Source: JALZKA01 sp963701205 (GTDB taxonomy: Bacteria; Actinomycetota; Thermoleophilia; Solirubrobacterales; 70-9). From it: 64,000 nucleotides of DNA. Positions 7,407 through 16,167 of this stretch are shown here, in pieces. The number at the start of each line of letters is the position of its first letter. The first letter of the stretch is position 1. The stretch lies in the NCBI GenBank assembly GCA_963701205.1, contig OY969575.1:62001-126000 (forward strand). The letters are read 5' to 3'. The position numbers were made by a program, and so were the translations under genes. A model generated the notes under the pieces. It did not search any database. It had not been told where the DNA came from and saw only the letters and a program-made list of their open reading frames with translations.

Positions 7407-8405
7407 TCAGCCGACCAAGGGCTCCAGTGCCGACTCAAGCTCGTGGACCGAAAACGCTCCTTCGATTCGCGTGGTGATCGTTCCGGTGTCGTCGATCACG
7501 AACAGCCACGGTTCTGAGCGCAGGCCGTAATCGACGACCTGAGGGCGCAGATTGTTGGGGTCAAAGCGGTTGCCCTTGTAGATCTCCATGTGGATGAATG
7601 CCGCCTGGTCGTCGTATTCGGCCTTGACTTGCTCCGCGGCGTCCGCGACCGGTCCGCAAACACGGCTCTGGCAGAGTGCGGGAGTCGCAAACAGCAAGAC
7701 GACGGGCTCCGTGCCGAGCACATCGGCCAGGTCATCGTCGTGCATGGTGCTGGGCGGAACCCGTGTGTCGATCGACTTGAGGTCGCCGCCAACCTCAGCA
7801 GCGGTGGGCGTGTGAATGGCGGGGGCCTTCTCGCCGACCGCGGGAATACGATCGGCCTCCGAAACCAGGATCGAAGTCGCGAGCGCCGTCGCGATCATGC
7901 CATCGGGTTGCTTAATCACGGCGGCCAATCTCCACTCCCCCTTCCTGTTGAACGGAACATCGGCGACGTAGACGCCCTTGGCATCGTCGGGCGTCGTCGT
8001 TTGTGCGGTGAACGCGGGCTTGGTCGATAGGTCTTCGAGCCGCGCTGGAAACGGCCCGCGGGCCTTGCCGGTAGCGCCACGGGCGGCATAGATCGCTGCG
8101 TCCGCGTCAAGCATTTGGCCACCCCCAACATCGAGTAATGCGAAGCCAAAGCGCTCGTCGCCGGGGCTGAAGGTGCCGCCTGACGGCAGCGCGACGATGT
8201 CGTTCGACGTCCCAATCTCAGCCAGTAACTCCTCGACCGTGCCCTCCGGCCTGGGGAATTCGGCTGCCTTCGGTGCCGGCACCGGCTCGGCCGCTCCCGC
8301 GCCCTCCTCACCGTCCCCGCCGCAGGCGCTCAGCGATCCCGCACCCGCGATGAGGACGAGGACGGCCGCCGATAGCGGTGCTCGTCGGAGGGTAAACCGA
8401 ATCAC
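7407..8405 (-). CDS. Lipoprotein with thioredoxin-like domain
   Basis: 332 residues. Signal peptide with lipobox GSLSAC (Cys28), then an acidic/proline-rich linker, so it is probably tethered to the outer face of the membrane. An N-terminal beta-rich domain (about 60-185; FGFALLDVGGG, GEWRLAAVI) precedes a thioredoxin-fold domain: VVLLFATPALCQSRVCGPV (Cys pair spaced CxxxxC rather than CxxC), YDDQAAFIHMEIY, and PWLFVIDDTGTI near the cis-Pro position. It resembles SCO1/TlpA-like extracytoplasmic proteins. A redox or copper role is possible but unproven given the wide Cys spacing. A divergent promoter region (8406-8503) separates it from the SDR gene. Confidence 0.8.
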   Translation of the reverse strand: MIRFTLRRAPLSAAVLVLIAGAGSLSACGGDGEEGAGAAEPVPAPKAAEFPRPEGTVEELLAEIGTSNDIVALPSGGTFSPGDERFGFALLDVGGGQMLDADAAIYAARGATGKARGPFPARLEDLSTKPAFTAQTTTPDDAKGVYVADVPFNRKGEWRLAAVIKQPDGMIATALATSILVSEADRIPAVGEKAPAIHTPTAAEVGGDLKSIDTRVPPSTMHDDDLADVLGTEPVVLLFATPALCQSRVCGPVADAAEQVKAEYDDQAAFIHMEIYKGNRFDPNNLRPQVVDYGLRSEPWLFVIDDTGTITTRIEGAFSVHELESALEPLVG

Positions 8406-8503
8406 GCGACGATCCTAGACGGGTCCGGTTAAGCGCCCCTAACGGGTAGCCTCACGCCCGACCCGCGCGTGGCGCGGTGGTGATCTTTCGAGAGGAGACT
8501 GCG

Positions 8504-9238
8504 GTGAGCGAACGAGCGGCACTGATTACGGGCGCGTCAAGCGGAATCGGGCTTGCGATCGCCCGGGCCTTGGCCGAGGAAGGCTACGGCGTAACCATTG
8601 CCGCACGCCGGCCAGAAAAGCTTGAGGCCGCAGCCGCTGGGCTGCGCGACGATGGCTTTGACGTCAATTCAATTGCCGCCCAGCTAACTGAGGAAGAGGA
8701 AGTGATCCGCACCGTCGCCGAGCACAAGGAGCGCTTCGGGCGCCTCGACGTCCTGGTCAACAACGCCGGCGTCGGCCTCGGTGGGGCAATCGAGGACTAC
8801 CCGACTAAGCGAATCGATATGCAGCTGAACCTGAACCTGCGATCGGTGATCGTTGGGACCCGCGAAGGCCTACCGATGCTGAAGGAGGCGGGAGCCGAAC
8901 ACGGCAAGGCGCTGATCGTGAACATGGCGTCGATAGCGGGCAAGGCCGGCCAGGGCTGGCTCTCGATCTACTCGGCGACGAAGGCCGGGGTGATTGGCTT
9001 CAGCCAGGCCACGCAGTCCGAGCTTGGCAATGCCGGCGTCCAGGTGACGGCGCTGTGCCCAGCGTTCGTTGATACACCGATGACCGACTTCGCCAAGCAA
9101 TCGGTTGACGCCGACGCGATGATCCGACCCGAGGACATCGCCGAGTCGGTGCGCTTCCTGCTGCGGACCTCGCGCGCGTGCCTCGTCCCCGAACTCGTCT
9201 TCCTACGTCCCGGCGACGGTTCCGCGCTCGGGGTCTAG
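8504..9238 (+). CDS. Short-chain dehydrogenase/reductase
   Basis: 244 residues from GTG 8504, preceded by GAGAGGAGA at good spacing; an upstream in-frame start at 8477 lacks support. Classical SDR motifs: nucleotide-binding TGASSGIG (residues 9-16), NNAG (about 87), catalytic Ser in NMASIAGKAGQ (about 142), and YSATK (about 155-159) with Tyr and Lys. The ARRPEKLE segment after strand 2 suggests NADP preference. Substrate unknown. Confidence 0.92.
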   Translation: MSERAALITGASSGIGLAIARALAEEGYGVTIAARRPEKLEAAAAGLRDDGFDVNSIAAQLTEEEEVIRTVAEHKERFGRLDVLVNNAGVGLGGAIEDYPTKRIDMQLNLNLRSVIVGTREGLPMLKEAGAEHGKALIVNMASIAGKAGQGWLSIYSATKAGVIGFSQATQSELGNAGVQVTALCPAFVDTPMTDFAKQSVDADAMIRPEDIAESVRFLLRTSRACLVPELVFLRPGDGSALGV

Positions 9239-9852
9239 GGCGAGCCGGCCAGGGAGCGGACCTTGGGCGTGTCGCCAAGCATCTCCGCGGCACGCTGCTC
9301 GGAAAGCTGTTCCTCAGCGGCCGCAAGCAGGTCCTTGTACTCATCGAGCCGCTTCGTCGGCCGCAACCAGGCCCAATCGCGCCGCAACCGCAGCTCGTGG
9401 CCACGATCGCGTTCGCCGGTGTCGCGACGCGGCTTGGCGACAATGCGTTCGGCGGCAACGGAATCCGGCTGCGCGCAACGAAACTGTTCACGCTCCGCGC
9501 GGATCTGGGCCGCAGCCTCGGCCAGCGAGCCCGTGGCAAGCCCAGGGGTCGCGCCCAGCGACGCTTCGAGCAAGGCCCTCAGCGTTCGTACCTCCCGACG
9601 AGTCGCCCGCCGCGGCCGCTTCGCATCGGTGTACCCATCCCAGGCACGAGCGAAGCTGGAGACGCACGTCCGGCCACCATTTCGGTGGGCGGCAAGCATC
9701 GGACAGATCCCGCCGGAAGTCGCATCGACGTACGCGCCGACGATGATCCGGTTGCTCTCGATCCCTCGAAGCATGGCTTCCTTCGTGTGTTCGGGCAGGG
9801 CATCAACCGCCGCCCGGAGACCGTATGTAGGACGTTCTCGCTGGGTTCGCAC
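9235..9852 (-). CDS. Conserved hypothetical protein (Thermoleophilia-type)
   Basis: About 205 residues; start uncertain (GTG 9852 assumed because recognisable sequence begins there). The core reads LRAAVDALPEHTKEAMLRGI, NRIIVGAYVD, GGICPMLAAHRNGGRT, then SFARAWDGYTDAKRPRRAT and VRTLRALLEASL. I remember related proteins in Solirubrobacterales genomes, without assigned function. CPMLAAHR looks like a conserved functional motif. The C-terminal half is strongly charged and helical (LDEYKDLLAAAEEQLSEQRA). It converges with the SDR gene (4-base overlap) and diverges from the glycosyltransferase gene. Confidence 0.7.
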   Translation of the reverse strand: MRTQRERPTYGLRAAVDALPEHTKEAMLRGIESNRIIVGAYVDATSGGICPMLAAHRNGGRTCVSSFARAWDGYTDAKRPRRATRREVRTLRALLEASLGATPGLATGSLAEAAAQIRAEREQFRCAQPDSVAAERIVAKPRRDTGERDRGHELRLRRDWAWLRPTKRLDEYKDLLAAAEEQLSEQRAAEMLGDTPKVRSLAGSP

Positions 9853-9946
9853 ATGACAAGGGATAGCGACGTTCGCCCATTTTGTCGAGTCCAAGACCCG
9901 ATTCGGGAGCAAACTTGCAGGGCGAAATGCGGCATTTGAGGCTCCG

Positions 9947-11158
9947 ATGAGCACACGGACCAAGCTCAAGATCCTGATCGCCGCCTTTGGCGATCCGGGG
10001 CATACATTCCCGGCGATCGCCCTCGCGCAGGCCCTCAACGCCCGCGGCCACAGGGTCATATTCGAGACCTGGGAAAAGTGGCGTGACGTGCTCGACGAGT
10101 CGGGCATCGAGTTCCACGCAGCCGAGGAGTACCGAGTGTTCGCGCCCCAAGACGGCGCCGGACCAACTGCGGGAGACGCCGCCGTAGCGCTGGAGCCTCT
10201 CTTCTCCGAGCTTCAGCCGGATGTTGTCGTCAACGACATCCTGACTCTGGCGCCCGCCCTGGCGGCGGAACGAGCCGGGGTGCCCCTGGCGACACTCATT
10301 CCTCACTTCTACCCCGAGCACAGCTCTGGGCTCCCATTCTTTGCATTCGGTGGCGCCCACCCGCCACGGACCTTCGTGGGCCGGGCGCTGTGGAATCGCG
10401 CGCTGCCGGTCCTTGAGGCGGGGCTTCGTCAGGGCCGTGACGAACTCAACGCGGAGCGGACAAAGGCCGGCCTGCCAGCCAGCGATCGGTTCCATGGCGG
10501 CACGAGCACGCGGCTCGCGTTGGTGGCCACAATCCCCGAGCTTGAGTACCCGCGAAAATGGCCCAGCCACGTACACGTGACGGGACCGATGGAATTCGAG
10601 CAACCGCACGCCGACGTGGAGCTGCCCGAAGGCGACCAGCCCCTTGTACTGGTGGCGGCATCAACGGCCCAGGATCCGGATTGCCGACTGGTGCGGACCA
10701 CCCTGGCGGCATTGGCCAACGAACCTGTCCGAGTGGTGGCGACCACGAACGGACACATGCCGCGGGAAGGGATCGACGTACCGGCGAATGCCCGACTGTA
10801 TGGCTGGTTGCGCTACTCCCAGGTGATGGCGGCGGCTGATCTTGTCGTCTGCCACGGAGGTCACGGCACCGTGGCCCGGGCGCTTGGGTTGGGTACGCCC
10901 GTTCTCTGCTGCCCCGCCGTCGGCGACATGACCGAGACCGGCGCCCGGGTCGGCTGGGCCGGCGTCGGGCAGGCATTGCCGTGGCGCCTTCTGGGCGAGC
11001 GTCCACTGCGCACCGTCATCCGGCGGATGCTGAACGACGACTCGTTTGCCCGCCGTGCCATGGAAGTGGGCGCATGGGTGAAGGCAAATGATGGCGCCGT
11101 CCGCGGGGCCAGGTTGGTTGAAGAGTTCGGTTCGGGCGCTCAAATCCGTAGCTTCTAA
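9947..11158 (+). CDS. Glycosyltransferase, UGT/MGT family (GT1-like)
   Basis: 403 residues. The N-terminal half begins ILIAAFGDPGHTFPAIALAQ, the acceptor-side Rossmann domain typical of MurG/MGT-type enzymes. The C-terminal domain has the donor-binding signature VVCHGGHGTVARALGLGTPV (about 302-321; the HGG of GT1 enzymes) and CCPAVGDMTETGARV. It likely transfers a sugar from an NDP donor to a lipid or natural-product acceptor. No signal peptide. It stands alone, just upstream of tRNA-Asn. Confidence 0.88.
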   Translation: MSTRTKLKILIAAFGDPGHTFPAIALAQALNARGHRVIFETWEKWRDVLDESGIEFHAAEEYRVFAPQDGAGPTAGDAAVALEPLFSELQPDVVVNDILTLAPALAAERAGVPLATLIPHFYPEHSSGLPFFAFGGAHPPRTFVGRALWNRALPVLEAGLRQGRDELNAERTKAGLPASDRFHGGTSTRLALVATIPELEYPRKWPSHVHVTGPMEFEQPHADVELPEGDQPLVLVAASTAQDPDCRLVRTTLAALANEPVRVVATTNGHMPREGIDVPANARLYGWLRYSQVMAAADLVVCHGGHGTVARALGLGTPVLCCPAVGDMTETGARVGWAGVGQALPWRLLGERPLRTVIRRMLNDDSFARRAMEVGAWVKANDGAVRGARLVEEFGSGAQIRSF

Positions 11159-11192
11159 ACTGCCCGCCAGCCCACAAGGTCGGGCGCATCAT

Positions 11193-11263
11193 TCTCCCGT
11201 CGTCTAATGGCAAGACTCGCGACTGTTAATCGTGCAATGGTGGTTCGAATCCACCCGGGAGAG
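11193..11263 (+). tRNA. tRNA-Asn (GTT)
   Basis: A 71-base cloverleaf: acceptor TCTCCCG/CGGGAGA, D arm GTCTAATGGCAAGAC, anticodon loop CTGTTAA with GTT at the centre, T arm GGTGG/CCACC with loop TTCGAAT, discriminator G. No encoded CCA. It lies between the glycosyltransferase and the convergent dnaG. Confidence 0.95.
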
Positions 11264-11289
11264 CTCTCGCGCCGGGGCGTGATGATTCG

Positions 11290-13116
11290 TCAGCCAGGGG
11301 GACGGCGGACGGCAGACGTGTGATGCGCGATGCCCTCGCTCAGCCTTGCGCGCCGTCGCTGCAAGTCAACCAGCTCCTGTCCGCCGGCCTCGCGTGCTCC
11401 CGCCAGGCGTCGCTCGACCGCAGCCTTCTCCAGCAGTAGGAAGTTGAGCTCCATCGCATCGGGGCCGGCCGGCTCACGCTGAGATCGAACGATCAGCTGG
11501 GTCACCATGTCCGCGAGCTCGTGATCGTCGCGCGCGAGCCCCGCGCCGGGCTCGTCCAGATGCGCGGCCAGCCAATCGCGAACCCGCACCATTGCAGCCG
11601 AGCTCAAATGCTCGTTTGTCAGCTTGTCCAGGTAGCGCCGGCCGTCAGCTGGCGAGGCGATACACATCGCGAGCAGGGCCTGTTCGCGGAGCTCGCCCGC
11701 GCTCAGCGCTCGTGGCGCTGACGAGCCCTGGGCCGACTCCGGCCCCGGGTCGCCGGAGTCGGCAGGCTTCTGCGGCGATTCAGCCCGCCGCCCAGTCGAC
11801 CGCTTGCCGAAATCGACGAGCCTGCGTGCAACTAGACCGGGGTCCGCAGCCAAGCGCTCGGCAATCTCGCGCTCAAGCTCGTCCTTCGTGATCGAGTCGC
11901 CCATCGCGGCCAAGACCGGCACCACCTCGTCAAGGGCCCGATCGCGTCCGGACGGCGAGTCGGTATCGGCGTCGTCAAGCAACGTCCGCACGTGGAATGC
12001 GGGAAGGTCGACGGCTGCCGCGATCAGCCCGGCGAAGCGCTCTGCCTCACTGGCGCCCGGACGGGCTCCCCCAAGCAGATCGGCTGGATCCTCACCCTGC
12101 GGCATCGAGGCAACCCGCAACCGCACTCGCTTGCCCTCCGCCACGCGCTGGGCACGAAGCATCGCCTCGCGACCGGCCCGGTCGGCATCGAGCGCCAAAA
12201 CGACTTCCTCGGTATGCGCTGAAAGCAACTTGATCTGATCGGGCGTGATTGCAGTGCCCATCACCGCGACCGTTTCCTCGATCCCGGCCTGGTGCGCGGC
12301 GATCACATCGGTATAGCCCTCGACAACGACGGCGCGGCCTTTCTTGGCGATCGCCCCTCGCGCATTGTCAATTCCGTAAACGATCCGGCTTTTGTGAAAC
12401 AGGGGGCCCTCGGGCGAGTTCACGTACTTGGCGCGCTGCTGCTCACGGGTCGCCCTCCCCCCCAGTCCCTGCATGCGGCCGCGCGGGTCGCGGATCGGGA
12501 ACATGATCCGGGCGCGGAAATGATCCATGAAGCCACCCTTGGTGCCCTTCTTGACAAGGCCGGCAGCGACTAGCTCTTCGACCGTGTAGCCGGCCTGCTG
12601 GCCGCGCAGATAGATGGTGTCCCATGCGTTGGGCGCGAAACCCACCCCGAACGCGCGCAGGGCGTCCTCACTCAAGCCCCGGTCCAGCAGGTACTTGCGG
12701 GACTTCTGCGCCTCGTCAGAATCCCACAAATAGCTCGTGTAGTAGGCGGCCGTGCGATCCAGCAGTTCGATCAGGCGCCCGCGGCGCTTGCGCTCGGCCT
12801 CAAGCCGCGGATCCTCATCCTCGCGCTCAAGCTCAACTCCGTAGCGATCGGCTAGCGACTCAACGGCACCCGCAAAGTCGAGGCCTTCCTTTTCCTCCAA
12901 AAACGTGATGACGTCGCCGCCCACCCCGCAGCCGAAGCAGTGATAGACCTTCTCCACCGCATTGACGGAAAACGACGGGGTCCGCTCGTCGTGGAACGGA
13001 CACAGCCCGGTCTGGCGCTGTCCGGCCCGGCGCAGGTCGGTATACGCGGAGACGACCTCGACGATGTCGGCCGCCTCCTTTACCCGCTCGATCGAATCCT
13101 GGGAAAACCTCGCCAC
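11290..13116 (-). CDS. dnaG: DNA primase DnaG
   Basis: About 608 residues. N-terminal zinc-binding domain with CPFHDERTPSF and YHCFGCGVGGD (CHC2 ribbon, residues 38-70), then the RNA polymerase core with the TOPRIM glutamate in VVVEGYTDVIAAHQAG and LALDADRAGREA. The C-terminal region (DnaB helicase-interacting) is divergent, as usual. It synthesises primers at the replication fork. I chose GTG 13116 because it precedes the conserved FSQDSIERVKEAADIV start and leaves a 28-base gap after dgt; the open frame extends further but would overlap dgt. dgt-dnaG adjacency is typical in Actinobacteria. Confidence 0.95.
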   Translation of the reverse strand: MARFSQDSIERVKEAADIVEVVSAYTDLRRAGQRQTGLCPFHDERTPSFSVNAVEKVYHCFGCGVGGDVITFLEEKEGLDFAGAVESLADRYGVELEREDEDPRLEAERKRRGRLIELLDRTAAYYTSYLWDSDEAQKSRKYLLDRGLSEDALRAFGVGFAPNAWDTIYLRGQQAGYTVEELVAAGLVKKGTKGGFMDHFRARIMFPIRDPRGRMQGLGGRATREQQRAKYVNSPEGPLFHKSRIVYGIDNARGAIAKKGRAVVVEGYTDVIAAHQAGIEETVAVMGTAITPDQIKLLSAHTEEVVLALDADRAGREAMLRAQRVAEGKRVRLRVASMPQGEDPADLLGGARPGASEAERFAGLIAAAVDLPAFHVRTLLDDADTDSPSGRDRALDEVVPVLAAMGDSITKDELEREIAERLAADPGLVARRLVDFGKRSTGRRAESPQKPADSGDPGPESAQGSSAPRALSAGELREQALLAMCIASPADGRRYLDKLTNEHLSSAAMVRVRDWLAAHLDEPGAGLARDDHELADMVTQLIVRSQREPAGPDAMELNFLLLEKAAVERRLAGAREAGGQELVDLQRRRARLSEGIAHHTSAVRRPPG

Positions 13117-13144
13117 GACGTCAACGCTACTCGCGGTCGCCCAC

Positions 13145-14152
13145 CTAGAGCCGCGATTCCTCCGGGAGCGCCAGGCGCTTGAAGGTCGCGATCGCAAAGC
13201 GGTCCGTCATCCCAGCCACGTAATCGACGGCGCGGGTCACGTCGTCATCGTCAGTGCCGGGGCCCGGCACCTCGCCCGGATTTTCAAGGTAGTGGTCAAA
13301 AAGGGCGCGCAGGGTTCGCGTGACCCGCTCGTGCTCCGAGCGTGCCTCATCCCCCAGGTAGACGCGCTCGAACATGAACTTGCGCAGCCGCAGCATCGCC
13401 CCGCCGATCTCGTCGCTCTGGGCGATGTCCCCAGCCTCAAGCGAGGACTCGACGATGTCGCGGACGAGCGTGTCGATCCGCACCGGACCGCTGTCACCGA
13501 GCAGGGCGATCTCAGCCTGGGGCAGGTCGGACGGGGCGATGATTCGCGCCCTGACCGCGTCGTCGATGTCGTGGTTGATGTAGGCGACACGATCGACCAG
13601 CCGGACGATCTTTCCCTCCAGCGTCTTCGGCTTGACCGACCCGGTGTGGTTGAGAATTCCATCCCGCACCTGCTCCGTCAAATTGAGCCCTCGTCCGTCG
13701 CCCTCGAGCACTTCGACCAGCCGCAGCGACTGCTCGTTGTGCCGGTAGCGACGCCCGGCGTGCTCGGTGAGAGCCTGATCCAGCACCTCCTCACCGATGT
13801 GGCCGAACGGCGGATGCCCGAGATCGTGGCCCAGTCCGATTGCCTCGGTCAGGTCCTCATTCAGCGCCAGCGCCCGGGCGACGGTGCGGGCGATGCAGCC
13901 CGTCTCAAGCGTGTGGGTGAGACGCGTGCGGTAGTGATCTCCTTCGGGCGCGATGAAGACCTGTGTCTTGTGCTTCAGGCGGCGAAACGCCTTCGAGTGA
14001 ACGATGCGATCACGGTCGCGCTGAAACGGTGTCCTGACGGGGCTGTCGTCCTCCGAGTGTTCCCGCTTCGCCGGGTACGAGTGCGTCGCTTGGTCCGACA
14101 GGAACTCCGCTTCCAGGCGGCGGGTGCGCTCCTCCAGCGGCTCCGGCGTCAT
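13145..14152 (-). CDS. dgt: Deoxyguanosinetriphosphate triphosphohydrolase-like protein
   Basis: About 335 residues from ATG 14152. HD-domain phosphohydrolase: the family start is RTPFQRDRDRIVHSKAFRRL, then metal ligands in TRLTHTLE (His), GHDLGHPPFGHIGEE (HD motif plus His) and a later INHDIDDA (Asp). It hydrolyses dGTP to deoxyguanosine and triphosphate, limiting dNTP pools. It is the first gene of the dgt-dnaG operon and diverges from the small secreted protein at 14218. Confidence 0.93.
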   Translation of the reverse strand: MTPEPLEERTRRLEAEFLSDQATHSYPAKREHSEDDSPVRTPFQRDRDRIVHSKAFRRLKHKTQVFIAPEGDHYRTRLTHTLETGCIARTVARALALNEDLTEAIGLGHDLGHPPFGHIGEEVLDQALTEHAGRRYRHNEQSLRLVEVLEGDGRGLNLTEQVRDGILNHTGSVKPKTLEGKIVRLVDRVAYINHDIDDAVRARIIAPSDLPQAEIALLGDSGPVRIDTLVRDIVESSLEAGDIAQSDEIGGAMLRLRKFMFERVYLGDEARSEHERVTRTLRALFDHYLENPGEVPGPGTDDDDVTRAVDYVAGMTDRFAIATFKRLALPEESRL

Positions 14153-14217
14153 GCCGGGCAGCATATGGCCAGGCGCCCCTGTAGATTCGCGCTGGCAACA
14201 CGACCTGGGGAGGGACC

Positions 14218-14643
14218 ATGCGGAAAGTCGGTATTTACGCCATCGCGATTGGCGTCGCGCTAACGCTTGCTGCTGTATCACCAGCTGCGACGGACAAATT
14301 TTCGGGAACTGGTACCACCGACAACGTCGCTGAGATCAGCCTCCGAGTCGTGAAGAGCGACGGGAAGCGAAAGATCCGCTCCGTCGTCGTCAACAAGCTC
14401 GAGTATCAGACCGACACCTACTGCGGCTCCGACGGGCGGACTCCGCGCATCAAAGTCACTGGCACGTTCAACGTCCGGTCGAACGGCAAGTTCCGGATCA
14501 TCGCCCAAGCACCCACCGGCCTCGGCGAACTTCGGATCAGCAAGGGCAAGCTGTTCGCCAAGCGCGCCAAGGGAAATATGCGCTTTACGTTCGGCAAGGA
14601 CGGGTGTCGGACAACCGACACTCCCTGGCGAGCGCGGGATTGA
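14218..14643 (+). CDS. Small secreted protein of unknown function
   Basis: 141 residues from ATG 14218, preceded by GGGGAGGG. Clear signal peptide (MRKVGIYAIAIGVALTLAAV, cleavage probably after SPAA). The mature part is basic and beta-rich (ISLRVVKSDGKRKIRSVVV, GTFNVRSNGKFRIIAQ), with two cysteines far apart (TYCGSDG, DGCRTTD) that could form one disulfide. No family recognised; an extracellular beta-sandwich is inferred. Confidence 0.75.
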   Translation: MRKVGIYAIAIGVALTLAAVSPAATDKFSGTGTTDNVAEISLRVVKSDGKRKIRSVVVNKLEYQTDTYCGSDGRTPRIKVTGTFNVRSNGKFRIIAQAPTGLGELRISKGKLFAKRAKGNMRFTFGKDGCRTTDTPWRARD

Positions 14644-14646
14644 CGC

Positions 14647-15270
14647 CTAGTTCGACTCGGTGGCGGGGCGCGAATCGTCTCGCAGAATCAAATAGGAAAG
14701 CCACGCGGCAAGCGCGAAGATGGGAAAGCCCATCGCAGTCTTCGCAACCCCCAAGGCCACGAGCTCGCCGGCGAAATAGAGCGGTAGCTGAACTGCGAGC
14801 CGGATCGTGAACATGCCCACCCAGATCCAACTCGCCCTGGTGTAGAGCTGGAGCCGCCGCGAGTCCTGGCGCCATTCCATTCCCTCGCCGTTCAGCGGTC
14901 CGACGAACACCCCGAGCAGGGGCCAACGCACCGCGATCGAGATCAAGTACGCGGCGGCGTAGGCCAGGTTGAGGAACAGCCCGGGCAGGAAGAAGTCCTC
15001 CGCGCGTCCGGTTTGCTTTGCGATGAACGCAGCAATGGCGACGCCGACGAAGCCGGCGATCGCGAACTGCAACGTTTCGCGGCGGACGAGCCTCAAGATC
15101 AGCAGGGCAACCCCGACCCCGATCGCAGCCCAAATCGCGGTATTCAGCTCCTGGCCAGAGATGGTGTAGGCGAGGACGAAAGCGATCCCTGGCAGGCCGG
15201 AATCGGCGATTCCTCGGCGCCCGCCGAGCGCCGACATCAGGTCCGTGGTTTCCAGCTTCGAGTCGTTCAC
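14647..15270 (-). CDS. DUF3159 membrane protein
   Basis: 207 residues with about six hydrophobic segments. Family hallmarks of actinobacterial DUF3159: GGRRGIADSGLPGIAFVLAY near the N-terminus, FFLPGLFLNLAYAAAYL, and SIAVRWPLLGVFVGPLNG. Integral membrane protein of unknown function. It ends three bases from the convergent secreted-protein gene. Confidence 0.88.
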   Translation of the reverse strand: MNDSKLETTDLMSALGGRRGIADSGLPGIAFVLAYTISGQELNTAIWAAIGVGVALLILRLVRRETLQFAIAGFVGVAIAAFIAKQTGRAEDFFLPGLFLNLAYAAAYLISIAVRWPLLGVFVGPLNGEGMEWRQDSRRLQLYTRASWIWVGMFTIRLAVQLPLYFAGELVALGVAKTAMGFPIFALAAWLSYLILRDDSRPATESN

Positions 15271-15318
15271 GAAAGGCGATGATGACTATCCGGCGCCGCG
15301 CCAAGCCGCGCGTGGCGT

Positions 15319-16074
15319 TCAGGCGGCCGCGCGTAGGTGCACGTGGGCATGGTGCTCGAGCGTGGTCGTGATCGCCCGTTCGGCCTGTCGCAACGCGGCG
15401 GTGGTGGCCATCGGCGTCCGCGCCAATGGGTGTGCCAGCGAGTCGAGCAAGAAGCGCTGAGCGTCACCTGAGATCTCGAACCCGTCGCGCTGGCAGGCTC
15501 CGCACACGACTCCGCCCGCCCCACCGGAAAAGGCCCGCAGGTCGTCAGCCTCGCCGCAGCGCGCGCAATGTGAAAGCTCCGGGGCAAAGCCCGCCGCGAG
15601 GGCGAGCTTCAGGCGGAACGCGAGCGCCGTCGCCAAACCCGCCGCCCCGTCCACGTCGGCCAGCGGCCCGGCCTCGTCCTCCCCATCGCCCGTCCCATCG
15701 AGCAACGCGAGGTAGCGGCGCAACAGGTTGTATGCGGCCGGATTGGGCTCGGCGGAGTCGAGCAGCCGCAACATGGCATCGCAGGCCCGGGCGGCGGCCC
15801 CAATCGCCGGGCCGCTCGAGCGCAGGTTGCCGTGGGCGGCGACGGTGTGCGCCCCGGTCACCGTCGCCAAATCGCCCCGCCCCTCGTGCAGGATCAGGTC
15901 GAGGCAAAAGAACGGTTCCAGGCGTCCGCCGAAGCGCGACCGCGGCTTCCGCGATCCCTTCGCGATCGCGCCGATCCGCCCACGCGTCGCCGTGTACAGG
16001 TGGAGCACGCGATCGGCCTCGCCGTAGCGAATCGATCGCAACACAATCGCCTGGGTTTTGAACGATCCTGGCAC
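15319..16074 (-). CDS. recO: DNA repair protein RecO
   Basis: About 251 residues; GTG 16074 chosen as the first start before the conserved FKTQAIVLRSIRYGEADRVL (OB-fold). GRIGAIAKGSRKPRSRFGG follows, then a helical middle, and a zinc motif CARCGEADDL...VVCGAC (about residues 175-203). RecO loads RecA with RecR in the RecFOR pathway. It sits downstream of a hairpin that probably ends the previous transcript, and 48 bases upstream of the DUF3159 gene. Confidence 0.93.
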   Translation of the reverse strand: MPGSFKTQAIVLRSIRYGEADRVLHLYTATRGRIGAIAKGSRKPRSRFGGRLEPFFCLDLILHEGRGDLATVTGAHTVAAHGNLRSSGPAIGAAARACDAMLRLLDSAEPNPAAYNLLRRYLALLDGTGDGEDEAGPLADVDGAAGLATALAFRLKLALAAGFAPELSHCARCGEADDLRAFSGGAGGVVCGACQRDGFEISGDAQRFLLDSLAHPLARTPMATTAALRQAERAITTTLEHHAHVHLRAAA

Positions 16075-16118
16075 CAGGCCATTTTCACCTACGCCGCGGA
16101 CACCCCCGCCACCCCACC

Positions 16119-16161
16119 GAGTGCGGGGTTGTGGGGCCACTGCCCATATAAACCCGCACTC
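16119..16161 (-). terminator. Stem-loop after the P1 peptidase gene
   Basis: Perfect 9-bp arms GAGTGCGGG (16119-16127) and CCCGCACTC (16153-16161) lie in the 93-base gap between the peptidase stop and the recO start. There is no U-run, so it may be an intrinsic terminator of the weak actinobacterial type. Confidence 0.5.
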
Positions 16162-16167
16162 GTTGGG

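Noticed and set aside
9579..9956. Alternative minus-strand frame upstream of the conserved hypothetical at 9235
   Set aside because: Out of frame with the recognisable GGICPMLAAHR protein; shadow.
13116..13197. Longer DnaG start
   Set aside because: The extra 27 codons overlap dgt, are Arg/Ser-rich and precede the conserved DnaG N-terminus.
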